Assembly (NCBI RefSeq): GCF_040364665.1 | Contig: NZ_BAABWX010000001.1 | Coordinates: 1,736,001 to 1,800,000, forward strand | Source: Cognatishimia sp. WU-CL00825 | GTDB lineage: Bacteria > Pseudomonadota > Alphaproteobacteria > Rhodobacterales > Rhodobacteraceae | DNA: 64,000 nt | Direction of reading: 5' to 3' | Part shown: positions 45,459-53,506 of the stretch, one piece after another | Numbering within the stretch: the first letter of the stretch is position 1 | Layout of the letters: each line of letters starts with the position of its first letter | Translations under genes and position numbers: made by a program | The notes under the pieces: model-generated | What the model saw: only the letters and a program-made list of their open reading frames with translations | What the model was told of the DNA's origin: nothing | Databases searched by the model: none

Positions 45459-46244
45459 TTATGATGAGCGGAACTTTGGCGCTTCCTTATTCAAGAATGC
45501 AGAAACGCCGATACTGGCCTCTTCGCCAGCCAAAGCCTGCGCCATTGTGTTGCATTCCAGATCAAGCTGAGCATCCAAGCCATTCGTTTCTGCGGCTTCC
45601 AACAGTGCCTTAATGCTACCAATCACTTTATCCGGCCCTGCGTAAATCCGTGCGGCCAATTTCTGCGCCTCCTCTAGAGCTTTCCCCTTCAAAGTCACTT
45701 CAGAAATTGCGCCCAATTCAAACAGACGCTGCGCCGAAATCGGCTCACCCAGCATAGCAAGCTTAGACACTAATGCTCGCGGAAGTGCGGCGCGCAGCGA
45801 ATGGGTCACCCCACCGTCAGGCACAAGCCCAGCATTTACATAGGCCAGAATGAGCTTACTCTGCTCAGCAGCGACGATCATGTCACAAGCCATCATCAAA
45901 GACAGCCCAGCACCCGCCGCGCCACCTTCAACCGCACAAATCACCGGCTTGGTACAGGTGCGAATGGCTTTGATTACATCATGCAACGCATTGATGTTAT
46001 CAAACCGCTCTTGCTCAGAAAGGCTGTTATTTTCTTTCAAAAAGTTCAGATCGCCACCCGAGCAAAAGAAATCCCCTTCTGCCGCAAGGATCACGCTTCC
46101 AATAGCAGCATCGGCACTGGCCTCTTCCAACGCCTCAATCAGTGCAAGGTTGTAGGACTCGGTCAAAGCGTTCTTGTACTTTGAGTTCGTATTCCAAAAG
46201 ACGACATGCCCTTCTTGCACGTCCTTACGGAAAGTCTGCGTCAT
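45459..46244 (-). CDS. Enoyl-CoA hydratase/isomerase (crotonase family), paralogue
   Basis: The ATG at 46244 follows AAAGGTGAG and gives 261 residues. The sequence runs parallel to the crotonase at 38822-39601 throughout, sharing FFCSGGDLN, INALHDVIKAIRTC (there INRLHDIIRAIRAC), AVEGGAAGAGLS and AYVNAGLVPDGGVT. The catalytic region again has PDGG. It stands alone, about 175 bp from the porin gene and 210 bp from the beta-oxidation operon. It may supply a second substrate range or a non-hydratase reaction such as isomerisation or ring processing. Confidence 0.85.
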   Translation of the reverse strand: MTQTFRKDVQEGHVVFWNTNSKYKNALTESYNLALIEALEEASADAAIGSVILAAEGDFFCSGGDLNFLKENNSLSEQERFDNINALHDVIKAIRTCTKPVICAVEGGAAGAGLSLMMACDMIVAAEQSKLILAYVNAGLVPDGGVTHSLRAALPRALVSKLAMLGEPISAQRLFELGAISEVTLKGKALEEAQKLAARIYAGPDKVIGSIKALLEAAETNGLDAQLDLECNTMAQALAGEEASIGVSAFLNKEAPKFRSS

Positions 46245-46419
46245 GCGCTCACCTTTCATGGCGGCACAAGGCGTGCCGTGTAACGTCAAAAATGTTAAAA
46301 TACCCCTCAGAAGGCAGCGAATATGCTAACTGGAGAAGCCTTAGGATTTTCGAATTCTTCGACCGAGGCATGGGGTCCACATATGAGAGGCGCTGGGAGT
46401 GCGGGGACATTGTGGATAG

Positions 46420-47079
46420 CTAAAAGCGGTATGTGTAACCGGCATGCAAGATCCATGGATTTAAGTCGACTTCAGCCACAACAGGCGCACCGCCAAAACC
46501 AGGTACGGCAGGACTCACAGTGCCTGTGATCGTCGTCTTAGTGATAAGCTTATTGGCAGAGAAAAAGACGCCCTGCTTGTCATCAATCAGATAATCAAAC
46601 CCAGCACGCAACACGCCACCAAAGGCGTTATCAATTGATAGGTCATTTACCGAGCCGTCGCTTTCATCAAAAACCATCGTATAGCTGATGCCAGCACCGA
46701 CAAATGGCTGGAGACGCCCTTGTGGATTGAAGTGATAGTTAGCCGCCAGAATAGCCGGCCCATAGGTAACCTCACCAACATCCAAACCGGCAATTGTTCC
46801 TTCGCCAGTAATGCTACTTGTTGGGGGCGTACCGATGATACCGATCACGGAAACATTCGGGTTAAAAAAGTAACCAATGCCAACACCCAAAGCTAACTCA
46901 CTGGAAACGTCGACGTTAGATGACGGCACTGCGCCACCTGCTGCCGTCAGCGATGTGCTTTCATTGAAAGCGACGCTCGCGACACCGGCTTGAACGTACC
47001 AACCACTATCACCCGCATGGGCAGCCGTAGCAGTTACCGCAACCAGCGCCAGTGCGCTGCAAAGCATTTTTGAATTCAT
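46420..47079 (-). CDS. ompW: OmpW-family outer-membrane protein
   Basis: The product is 219 residues with a signal peptide (cleaved after AHA near residue 22). The mature part alternates hydrophobic residues as in an eight-stranded barrel and ends in aromatic YTYRF, the usual outer-membrane targeting end. GWYVQAGVASVAF, NPNVSVIGIIGTPP and PFVGAGISYTMVF match OmpW. OmpW-type channels help hydrophobic small molecules cross the outer membrane and are frequent in alkane, aromatic and terpene degradation loci, which suits the neighbouring genes. GGGAGG precedes the ATG. Confidence 0.87.
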   Translation of the reverse strand: MNSKMLCSALALVAVTATAAHAGDSGWYVQAGVASVAFNESTSLTAAGGAVPSSNVDVSSELALGVGIGYFFNPNVSVIGIIGTPPTSSITGEGTIAGLDVGEVTYGPAILAANYHFNPQGRLQPFVGAGISYTMVFDESDGSVNDLSIDNAFGGVLRAGFDYLIDDKQGVFFSANKLITKTTITGTVSPAVPGFGGAPVVAEVDLNPWILHAGYTYRF

Positions 47080-47148
47080 TCTGTCCTCCCGTTAAAGCGC
47101 GATTTCCGATCAGATATCTCGCTGATGTCGCGAGAAATGCGCTATACT

Positions 47149-47302
47149 GAGCCTCTTCTGGGCTCGTTTCTTCGTCTTCCCCCAAAGCCTTTTTGCTTTG
47201 AGGGTCGCATTCGTTGTTATGTTCGAAAGCAACCATTTCTTAGCTTGGCAAATCCGATTTGAACCAACCCCAGCCTTTAGGCGGGGTCGGTTGGATTTTT
47301 TT
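47149..47302 (+). ncRNA. Candidate small RNA with terminal intrinsic terminator
   Basis: No plus-strand gene precedes the terminator at 47264-47302, yet it has the hairpin-plus-T-run form for plus-strand transcription. Upstream are a TATACT box at 47143-47148 and two more hairpins: GAGCC (47149) with GGCTC (47161), and CCCAAAGC (47181-47188) with GCTTTGAGGG (47195-47204, one bulged A). No clear -35 box is seen. It lies between ompW and the aldehyde dehydrogenase gene, antisense to both transcripts' spacer. The sequence is not recognised as a known RNA family. Confidence 0.4.
47264..47302 (+). terminator. Intrinsic terminator read on the plus strand
   Basis: CCAACCCC and GGGGTCGGTTGG pair with a small bulge around GCCTTTAGGC, followed by ATTTTTTTA. 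The T run is on the plus-strand side only. The reverse direction, where the aldehyde dehydrogenase gene ends, has no T run. Confidence 0.65.
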
Positions 47303-47311
47303 ATTTAGGGC

Positions 47312-48718
47312 TTAGGCCCCCATCAATTTCAGAACCAATTTCGAGATCGGCCCATACGGCGGATACAGCAACTTCACCCCAGTGAAATGCCCAAGCCCCT
47401 TTTGCTCAAAGACCGATTTATAGTGGCTGAACGTATCAAAGCCTTCTTTGCCGTGATAAGCACCCATGCCACTTTGACCGACACCACCAAAGGCGAGGTC
47501 TTCTTGGATATATTGCAGCAAGGCTTCGTTCACACCCATGGAACCCGAATGCGTTTTCCGCATCACTTCACGGCGCACCAATTGGTCACCGCTAAAGCAA
47601 TACAGCGATAGCGGGCGTTCATTGGCGCTGATATAGGCAATGGCGTCTTCGATCTTATCGTAGCCAACGATCGGCAAAATCGGACCAAATATCTCTTCCT
47701 GCATCAGCGCACAATCTTGTGGCGCATTCAGTACGATGGTCAGAGGGAACTTATAGGTGGAATCCACCACGCTTTCCGTAATGCCATCTGGCTGAATGAT
47801 CGTCGCGCCTTTTTCTTCGGCTTCTTTCAGCAGGTCCTTCAAACGGCGGAAAAAGCGTTCCGAAATGATCGCGGTATAATCGTAATCCAAGATCGAATTG
47901 TAGAACTTCTTAAAGTTCTTCAGCACCTCTTGGCCGAATTCCTCGACATGTTTGTTTGGCACCAATGCATAGTCTGGAGCGATACAGGTCTGGCCTGCAT
48001 TAAACGACTTACCCCAGGTGATCCGCTCGGCAGCTTCTTTCACCGAATAATCCGGTGCAACAATTGCCGGGCTTTTTCCCCCCAGCTCCAACGTGACCGG
48101 TGTCAGGTTTGGCGCAGCAGCCGCCGCGATCAATTTACCCACACGCGTCGACCCAGTGAACAGCAGGCGATCAAATGGCAGGCTCGAGAAATGTGGCGCA
48201 AGCGAAGGGTCACCCTGCACAACTGTGACAATCTCAGGCTCAAAAGTGTCTGCCAACAAATCCGCCAGATACTTGGCAAGATTTGGTGTTTCTTCAGAAA
48301 GCCAGAGCATCACAGTATTGCCCGCAGCCAATGCGGCCACCAAAGGCGCAATACTTAGGTGCAGCGGATAATTCCAAGGCGCCATAATGCCAACCACGCC
48401 CAAGGGCTGCGGCATCGCATAACATTTCGCTGGCAACGACCAGAAAGAGGTGTGGCGTCTCTTAGCCTTCATCCACTTCTTCAGGTTCTTCTCAGCATAG
48501 TGAATGGCCCCATGGCTACCAAGGATTTCAGCAATCAACGTCTCAGAGCGCGCACGGCACCCGAAATCCTTGTTAATCGCAGAGATGAGCCCTTCCTTGT
48601 GTTTCCCCAAAGCGCCAGCCAATTTGTGAAGACGATCCAAGCGCGTCGCGAGGCTGGGGTAAGGGTCAACTTCAAAGGCCGCCTTTTGCTTTTCGAATAT
48701 TGGACGAATGTGGTTCAT
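47312..48718 (-). CDS. calB: Coniferyl-aldehyde-dehydrogenase-like (class 3) aldehyde dehydrogenase
   Basis: The product is 468 residues of the short, class 3-like ALDH branch. Landmarks are MAPWNYPLHLSIAPLVAALA, LLFTGSTRVGKLIA, VTLELGGKSPAIV (general base), and FNAGQTCIAPDYALVP (nucleophile cysteine). The C-terminus runs LYPPYGPISKLVLKLMG, a hydrophobic tail common in this group. Such enzymes oxidise coniferyl, aliphatic or terpenoid aldehydes. It is divergent from the ferredoxin gene with a 119-bp shared promoter region. An aldehyde made by the isomerase-like protein at 52 kb is a natural substrate candidate. The gene symbol reflects family only. Confidence 0.82.
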   Translation of the reverse strand: MNHIRPIFEKQKAAFEVDPYPSLATRLDRLHKLAGALGKHKEGLISAINKDFGCRARSETLIAEILGSHGAIHYAEKNLKKWMKAKRRHTSFWSLPAKCYAMPQPLGVVGIMAPWNYPLHLSIAPLVAALAAGNTVMLWLSEETPNLAKYLADLLADTFEPEIVTVVQGDPSLAPHFSSLPFDRLLFTGSTRVGKLIAAAAAPNLTPVTLELGGKSPAIVAPDYSVKEAAERITWGKSFNAGQTCIAPDYALVPNKHVEEFGQEVLKNFKKFYNSILDYDYTAIISERFFRRLKDLLKEAEEKGATIIQPDGITESVVDSTYKFPLTIVLNAPQDCALMQEEIFGPILPIVGYDKIEDAIAYISANERPLSLYCFSGDQLVRREVMRKTHSGSMGVNEALLQYIQEDLAFGGVGQSGMGAYHGKEGFDTFSHYKSVFEQKGLGHFTGVKLLYPPYGPISKLVLKLMGA

Positions 48719-48765
48719 GAATCTTCTCCCTTAAAATCTCATTAAAGGAAGCAATTCGACCATCG

Positions 48766-48783
48766 CCCGAACTTAAGGATGGG
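48766..48783. promoter_or_regulatory. Dyad in the aldehyde dehydrogenase/ferredoxin divergent promoter
   Basis: CCCGAACTTAAGGATGGG is an inverted repeat (CCC/GGG ends, CTTAAG centre). A similar dyad, CCCTAACCTAAAGTTTGGGG, lies at 51953-51972 before the isomerase gene. Both sit in promoter regions next to the MalT/AlkS-like regulator, so they are candidates for its binding sites. Confidence 0.35.
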
Positions 48784-48837
48784 TTTTCCCATTCGTTTCG
48801 TAATTAGAACGTACAATAACGGAAATTGGAGGAACCA

Positions 48838-49155
48838 ATGGTCAAGATTATCATTGTCGACGCTGATAAAGCAGCTCATGAACTTGAAGTGACCGCAGGC
48901 ACCACGCTGATGGAAGCGGCAAAAAACAACTCGATTCGCGGCGTTGATGCAGACTGCGGCGGCGCAGCTGCATGTGGCACCTGCGCCATGTCGTTTTCAC
49001 CGGACTGGTTGCACCTTCTAGAGAGCCGCAGTGAAGAAGAAGACGACATGTTGGAATTCTCTGTCGAATCCCCAGAAAAATGCCGCCTGACCTGTCAGAT
49101 CACCCTAACCGACGAAATGGACGGCCTACACGCGACAGTCGAAACAGAACAATAA
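48838..49155 (+). CDS. [2Fe-2S] ferredoxin, putidaredoxin/adrenodoxin type
   Basis: The ATG at 48838 follows GGAGG; the product is 105 residues. The cluster ligands are C40, C46 and C49 in DADCGGAAACGTC and C86 in CRLTCQI, giving the C-x5-C-x2-C-x36-C spacing of vertebrate/putidaredoxin-type ferredoxins. These carry single electrons from an FAD reductase to P450s or other oxygenases. No P450 is present in the window. The fitting reductase is encoded at 55234-56451, and the only oxygenase-like partner is the diiron protein at 52553-53455. Confidence 0.92.
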   Translation: MVKIIIVDADKAAHELEVTAGTTLMEAAKNNSIRGVDADCGGAAACGTCAMSFSPDWLHLLESRSEEEDDMLEFSVESPEKCRLTCQITLTDEMDGLHATVETEQ

Positions 49156-49157
49156 GC

Positions 49158-51908
49158 CTATAAAAGCCCGCATTTGCGGGCTTTCGCCAAAGCACCCATG
49201 CGGTTCTTAACACCAAGCTTTTGAAACACGTTGTGCAGGTGCCACTTAACCGTGGCGACTGACAGCACCAGATGAGCTGCCAATTGCGCATTGGTCATGC
49301 CGCTTTCAATAAGTTGCAACAGTTCGACCTCGCGATTGGTCAAATCCTCTACAATCCATCCGTCATCCGCATCGGCCTCAGCCTCACTCGCTTTCGGGTC
49401 GCACGGATCCACCAGACGCAAAATTTTGAATTCTGGCGCTTCCAGAATCAAATCTTCCGACGTCCCGACCTTACGTCGCATTTCAACGATGCTCTTCAAA
49501 ATGGGGCGCACATACCCAGCGAATTCGATAAAGGGAACGTAGATTCCATGCTTGTCTGCAACCTGCGACGTGCGCGACAACTCGCGTGCTGCGTCGTTGT
49601 GCCGGCCAGCCTGAAAATAGGCGTGTGACTTTAGAATGCTAAGGGTCAGCAGCTCTTCCTGCGGCCAGCGGTTTTTCAACCTGCGCTCAAGATCCTCAAC
49701 CGTTTGCGCGGCCTCATCAAATGCCCCTTCGGCAATTGCCACCTCGGCCATAATGCGGCGCTGACACACAGCAATAATCTCATTGGGCTTGCTGAACCGT
49801 GTACCCCAACTGCCATCATATACGCCCCATTGCTCTGCAATTCGGCGTGCAGTCTCGGCCTCTTGTCGACGACTGTAATGTGAAATCTGCAAACACACCG
49901 TCATAAAGGCAAGACTTGGCAATCCGTTGCGTAAACCCAGCGTTTGACCGCGCTCTAGAATCTCAAGCGCCCGCGCCGGGTTGCCATTGATTGCCGCCGT
50001 TCCGGACCGAACTTTGTGCGAAATTAGCAGCGGCTCCAACGGCCCGTAGGTCGCCGAATACCCTGTGCCAGAAGCCAACTCGATCTGTGCCAAAGGCACA
50101 TCACCGCTAAGATAGGCTAGATTGGCTGCCAACATATGCACCATCAAACCAAGCAAGGTGTTTTCACCCTCTTCGCCCGAGGCCTCTAGCGCACGTTTCA
50201 ACGGCGCCTTGGCCGCATCCAAGTTGCCCATGCGGCAATGCACCATAACCTCGATGCAATCGGCCCAAAGCCAGACATATGGCAACCCGGCCTGCATGCC
50301 CAAAACACGTGCACTCATCGCTTCTTTGATAGCGGCGCCCGCACGGTTGTTGGCCATCTGACAATAGGCCGTCACATTGGCCATAATACCCTGCACCCCG
50401 GCTTCACACGCAGGCCATCGCTTACGCGTTTCCGAAATCATCTCTAGCGCTGCTTCCGTGTCATCCTTAGCGGCCCGCGCCAGCGCTTCGACGGTTTCCG
50501 CATAGGCCAGCGTCTCTGCCACAGCTAAATCGCTGGTATCAGCGCCCTGCATGGCGTCACGAATACGGGCAACAATTTTCAAAGCCGGATCGGTGGAATG
50601 TGTGAACGCCAGTGAAAACGCATAATCCAACATCATCGCCGGATAGCGCTCCTGATGCTCAGAGGGCAAACGCTCGATCCAACGGATCAGCAGATGATTA
50701 TCACCATTCTGGCGCGCGATACGCGGAGCAGACTCGCTGATAATCCGGGCAGCCTCGTCAAAATCTTTGATATCCAGCAGGTAATTTACCGCCTCATCCA
50801 GAAATCCATTCTCTAGGCACCATTGGCTTGCCTTATGGTGGATGTCGGATTTCGAAAAATTCGGATCATTTTGCGCTGTCTCAAGGAGAAATTCCGCAAA
50901 CAGATGGTGGTACCGATACCAAGTCGCGGTTTCATCCAGCGACACAAGAAACAGGTTGGTATCCATCAGCCATTGCAGAATAGCCTTATTGCCCTTTTCC
51001 CCGCGCACGAATTCACACATCGGCACGCAAAACCGGCTTAGCGGCGCTGTACTTAGCAAGAAGTCCCGAACGCCTTCGGGCACGCGCTCCATCACATTGT
51101 CATAAAGATAGCGCGCCACGCGCTCTTTTGATCCGCTGAACTGTGACGGAATCGACGATATGCGCTTGGTCGACGTATTCATCGAAATCGATGCAATCTG
51201 CAGCCCGGCAACCCAGCCTTCTGTTGAATTCAGAATCTCAGAAACATCCGAAGGCAAAAGCGAACGCAGTTCTGACCGTTCAAAGAATGTCTCAGCCTCA
51301 ATCTGCGAAAACTTCAACTGTCCTGCATCAACAACGACAAAACTACCTTCCATCTCCCGCCGATCAAATTCCAAACGCGGCACAGTACGAGACGAAATGT
51401 ACACCCGAAGTGAGTTAGACTTAGAATCCAGAAAGCGCCCGAAACCACGCATCAGGCTGGGATTTTTAATAAAGTGGAAATCGTCAAAGAACAGGGCAGT
51501 TGGTTCAGATACACGCGCCGCCGCCTGGCTGATCAGCGCAAAGGCAACGTCAAATTCTTCTTCTTCAGCAAAGCTGGTCTGCTGGAACAACTCACGCCGG
51601 TCGATAACTCTTGCCTCAGACAGCATCTGAACAAAATATCCAAAAAAGGTCTGTGGTTGATCATCCAATGTATCAAAACTCAACCAAGCAGTGCGCTGAC
51701 CTGCGGCTGTCACCGTATCAAACAACTGTCGCATGATCGTTGTTTTGCCGTATCCTGTTGCGGCAACAAAAAGCGCAGACTCTGATGACAGGGCTTTGAA
51801 TCGCGTGACGATCTTGCCGCGCGTGACGTTCGACTTTGTTAACTTTGGCGATTGCAGCTTGGTATCAATCAAGATGCTACCATCTTGGTTCCCTTGCTTC
51901 TCATCCAT
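49158..51908 (-). CDS. MalT/AlkS-like LuxR-family ATP-dependent regulator
   Basis: The product is 916 residues, the size of MalT and AlkS. Near the N-terminus is Walker A ATGYGKTT at residues 50-57, followed by a STAND-type NTPase (LFFDDFHFIKNPSLMRGF as Walker B). The middle is a helical repeat superstructure. The C-terminal 65 residues are a LuxR helix-turn-helix (LTNREVELLQLIESGMTNAQ, then VATVKWHLHNVFQKLGV). AlkS regulates alkane oxidation in response to the substrate. Here the gene lies between the ferredoxin and the isomerase/diiron genes, which are probably its targets. Its last codons form a hairpin that also ends the convergent ferredoxin transcript. Confidence 0.88.
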   Translation of the reverse strand: MDEKQGNQDGSILIDTKLQSPKLTKSNVTRGKIVTRFKALSSESALFVAATGYGKTTIMRQLFDTVTAAGQRTAWLSFDTLDDQPQTFFGYFVQMLSEARVIDRRELFQQTSFAEEEEFDVAFALISQAAARVSEPTALFFDDFHFIKNPSLMRGFGRFLDSKSNSLRVYISSRTVPRLEFDRREMEGSFVVVDAGQLKFSQIEAETFFERSELRSLLPSDVSEILNSTEGWVAGLQIASISMNTSTKRISSIPSQFSGSKERVARYLYDNVMERVPEGVRDFLLSTAPLSRFCVPMCEFVRGEKGNKAILQWLMDTNLFLVSLDETATWYRYHHLFAEFLLETAQNDPNFSKSDIHHKASQWCLENGFLDEAVNYLLDIKDFDEAARIISESAPRIARQNGDNHLLIRWIERLPSEHQERYPAMMLDYAFSLAFTHSTDPALKIVARIRDAMQGADTSDLAVAETLAYAETVEALARAAKDDTEAALEMISETRKRWPACEAGVQGIMANVTAYCQMANNRAGAAIKEAMSARVLGMQAGLPYVWLWADCIEVMVHCRMGNLDAAKAPLKRALEASGEEGENTLLGLMVHMLAANLAYLSGDVPLAQIELASGTGYSATYGPLEPLLISHKVRSGTAAINGNPARALEILERGQTLGLRNGLPSLAFMTVCLQISHYSRRQEAETARRIAEQWGVYDGSWGTRFSKPNEIIAVCQRRIMAEVAIAEGAFDEAAQTVEDLERRLKNRWPQEELLTLSILKSHAYFQAGRHNDAARELSRTSQVADKHGIYVPFIEFAGYVRPILKSIVEMRRKVGTSEDLILEAPEFKILRLVDPCDPKASEAEADADDGWIVEDLTNREVELLQLIESGMTNAQLAAHLVLSVATVKWHLHNVFQKLGVKNRMGALAKARKCGLL
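49163..49184. terminator. Hairpin terminator inside the end of the regulator gene
   Basis: AAAGCCCGC and GCGGGCTTT form a perfect stem around four bases. It lies 8 bp after the ferredoxin stop and encodes the last residues (AKARKCGLL) of the convergent regulator gene. The T tract is short on both sides. Confidence 0.65.
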
Positions 51909-51952
51909 GACCTTCTCCCTACAGTCTTTCTAACAGACTGAAATCACGAGCT

Positions 51953-51972
51953 CCCTAACCTAAAGTTTGGGG
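51953..51972. promoter_or_regulatory. Dyad in the regulator/isomerase divergent promoter
   Basis: CCCTAACCTAAAGTTTGGGG has matching ends (CCC with GGG) and resembles the dyad at 48766-48783. A related half, CCGAACCTAAAACTC, occurs at 53462 before the CoA ligase. A separate small hairpin (CAGTCT 51922-51927, AGACTG 51935-51940) lies closer to the regulator start. It is a candidate operator for the MalT/AlkS-like protein. Confidence 0.35.
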
Positions 51973-52027
51973 TCGCTTTCGATCAGTTGCCCTAAATATC
52001 GAGAAAATAAAACACTGGGAGGACAGT

Positions 52028-52513
52028 ATGTCAGATCACCTGCATACGAACAGACTGATTAAACACGGAATTCTCGTGATGATCGTGGGGCTATTTAGCG
52101 GATTCGGACTAACGTTTTCGATTCTAGGCCAAATCAGCCTATCGCCAATTCCATTCGTCATCGACTACGAGCTACCGGGCACCACGTCCGCATGGGCACG
52201 GATGCACACCGGCTGCCTAATGAATGGTCTGATGCTTTTGGCCTTTGCTGCATTGCGTCCACGTTTCACGCTCAGCAGTAGTCAAGAATCCTCAATCAGC
52301 AAAAGCCTAGTCTTTATCGCCTGGGCGAACGTGCTGTTTTATTTTTTCGGCGCGTTCTCTCCAAACCGGGGTCTAGCGTTGAACGAAACACCGGCAGGTG
52401 GCGCAAACTGGGCATCTTATGTCGCCTATGTTCCCGCGGTCATCGCAGCAGTTCTACTTTTGCTCGTTCTGATCCGCCTACTGGCGAACCTACCGAGCAA
52501 ACGACATCTGTAA
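52028..52513 (+). CDS. styC: Styrene-oxide-isomerase-like membrane protein
   Basis: The product is 161 residues with four predicted membrane segments (about 13-35, 58-77, 93-115, 131-152), the same size and plan as StyC. Sequence blocks match StyC closely: KHGILVMIVGL, PGTTSAWARMHTGCLMNGLM and WANVLFYFFGAFSPNRGL. H60, N66 and Y105 fall where StyC has the heme-ligand histidine and the two substrate-contact residues, as I recall from the published structure. StyC turns styrene oxide into phenylacetaldehyde by a 1,2-shift. No styAB flavoprotein monooxygenase is seen here. The gene starts after GGGAGGA and begins the rightward cluster. Substrate identity is open; family is firm. Confidence 0.85.
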   Translation: MSDHLHTNRLIKHGILVMIVGLFSGFGLTFSILGQISLSPIPFVIDYELPGTTSAWARMHTGCLMNGLMLLAFAALRPRFTLSSSQESSISKSLVFIAWANVLFYFFGAFSPNRGLALNETPAGGANWASYVAYVPAVIAAVLLLLVLIRLLANLPSKRHL

Positions 52514-52552
52514 GCGGCATCTACCGCGACACAGTCAAAGGAGGAGGAAGTC

Positions 52553-53455
52553 ATGACTAAGATCACTGACGAACACCCAATGGACAACATAAAGGTGCGT
52601 ACCCTGAAGTTTGAAACTTCAGAGATGGAGTCACCAGTTTGGAGCAAATCTTGCCCAGAATTCGCGATATTTATCAACGCTCTAGGGGTCCATATCCCCT
52701 ATTTCGAACGCTACTTGATCGCAGCCCTTGGCAAAGCCAAGAAAGAAATCACCGATGATCAGCTGCGCAGCGATGTGTCAGACATCATCGGACAAGAAGC
52801 GCATCACGCTAAGAACTTTATCGACTTCAACAAGTACTTGGCGGATTGCTATCCAAAAGGCGACGCGCTGGACAAACACGCCAAAAAAGACTTTGCCACT
52901 ATGGCACGCAAAGACGATTTGCGCCGTCTTGTCGGCTTCACTGCGGGGTATGAAACCTTCACATTTCTCGCGGGCATGATCATCTTAGACAACTATGAAA
53001 AGTGGATGCACGACGCCAATCCGATCGTGCGCGCGCTTTGGGTCTGGCATCAGGTCGAAGAAGTGGAACACGGTGCCGTGGCCTTTGAGGCCTATCAACA
53101 CCTCTTTGGCGAAGATGAATGGTACCGCCGCCGCATGGTCGGCGAGGCCCTTTGGCACATCACCAAAGAAACCTGCAAAGCCTACTTCCACATGTGTAAA
53201 GTCGAGGGTTACTTCAAATCCGTTCGTGGCACTTGGAAAAGCATCAGCTTCTTGACCAAAACCATGGCGCAAATGGCTTGGCTCGCAAAACCGGTATTGA
53301 AACGCAACTATACTCCTCGCGACCACCCGCTCGTGAACCAACGCAAAAATCCTGTCGGTTTTGCATGGCGCAACTGGGAAAGCGATGGCGGCGAAGTGCT
53401 CTCTATTGATCACAGCCGTATGGCGCGAATCCTCATGTACGAAATGCCTGACTAA
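52553..53455 (+). CDS. Ferritin-like diiron protein (PF10118-type 'metal-dependent hydrolase'), candidate oxygenase
   Basis: The product is 300 residues, mostly helical, with no signal peptide. It matches the family named predicted metal-dependent hydrolases. Four ligand motifs can be placed: E52 in PYFERYL, E82-x-x-H85 in IIGQEAHHAKN, E134 in GYETFTF, and E170-x-x-H173 in HQVEEVEHGAVAFE. E, ExxH, E, ExxH with spacings of 30, 52 and 36 residues is the ligand layout of diiron oxygenases and desaturases such as acyl-ACP desaturase. This suggests O2 activation, not hydrolysis. It lies 39 bp after the isomerase gene, with ferredoxin and reductase genes nearby. Epoxidation of an alkene is the inferred role. 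Confidence 0.7.
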   Translation: MTKITDEHPMDNIKVRTLKFETSEMESPVWSKSCPEFAIFINALGVHIPYFERYLIAALGKAKKEITDDQLRSDVSDIIGQEAHHAKNFIDFNKYLADCYPKGDALDKHAKKDFATMARKDDLRRLVGFTAGYETFTFLAGMIILDNYEKWMHDANPIVRALWVWHQVEEVEHGAVAFEAYQHLFGEDEWYRRRMVGEALWHITKETCKAYFHMCKVEGYFKSVRGTWKSISFLTKTMAQMAWLAKPVLKRNYTPRDHPLVNQRKNPVGFAWRNWESDGGEVLSIDHSRMARILMYEMPD

Positions 53456-53506
53456 GATCATCCGAACCTAAAACTCGAGAGATCGCTTCAGTCCAAAGGA
53501 AAAGAA

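Noticed and set aside
47009-47236. A 75-codon minus-strand frame upstream of ompW
   Set aside because: It overlaps the ompW start in another frame and coincides with the hairpin-rich stretch; no protein features are seen.
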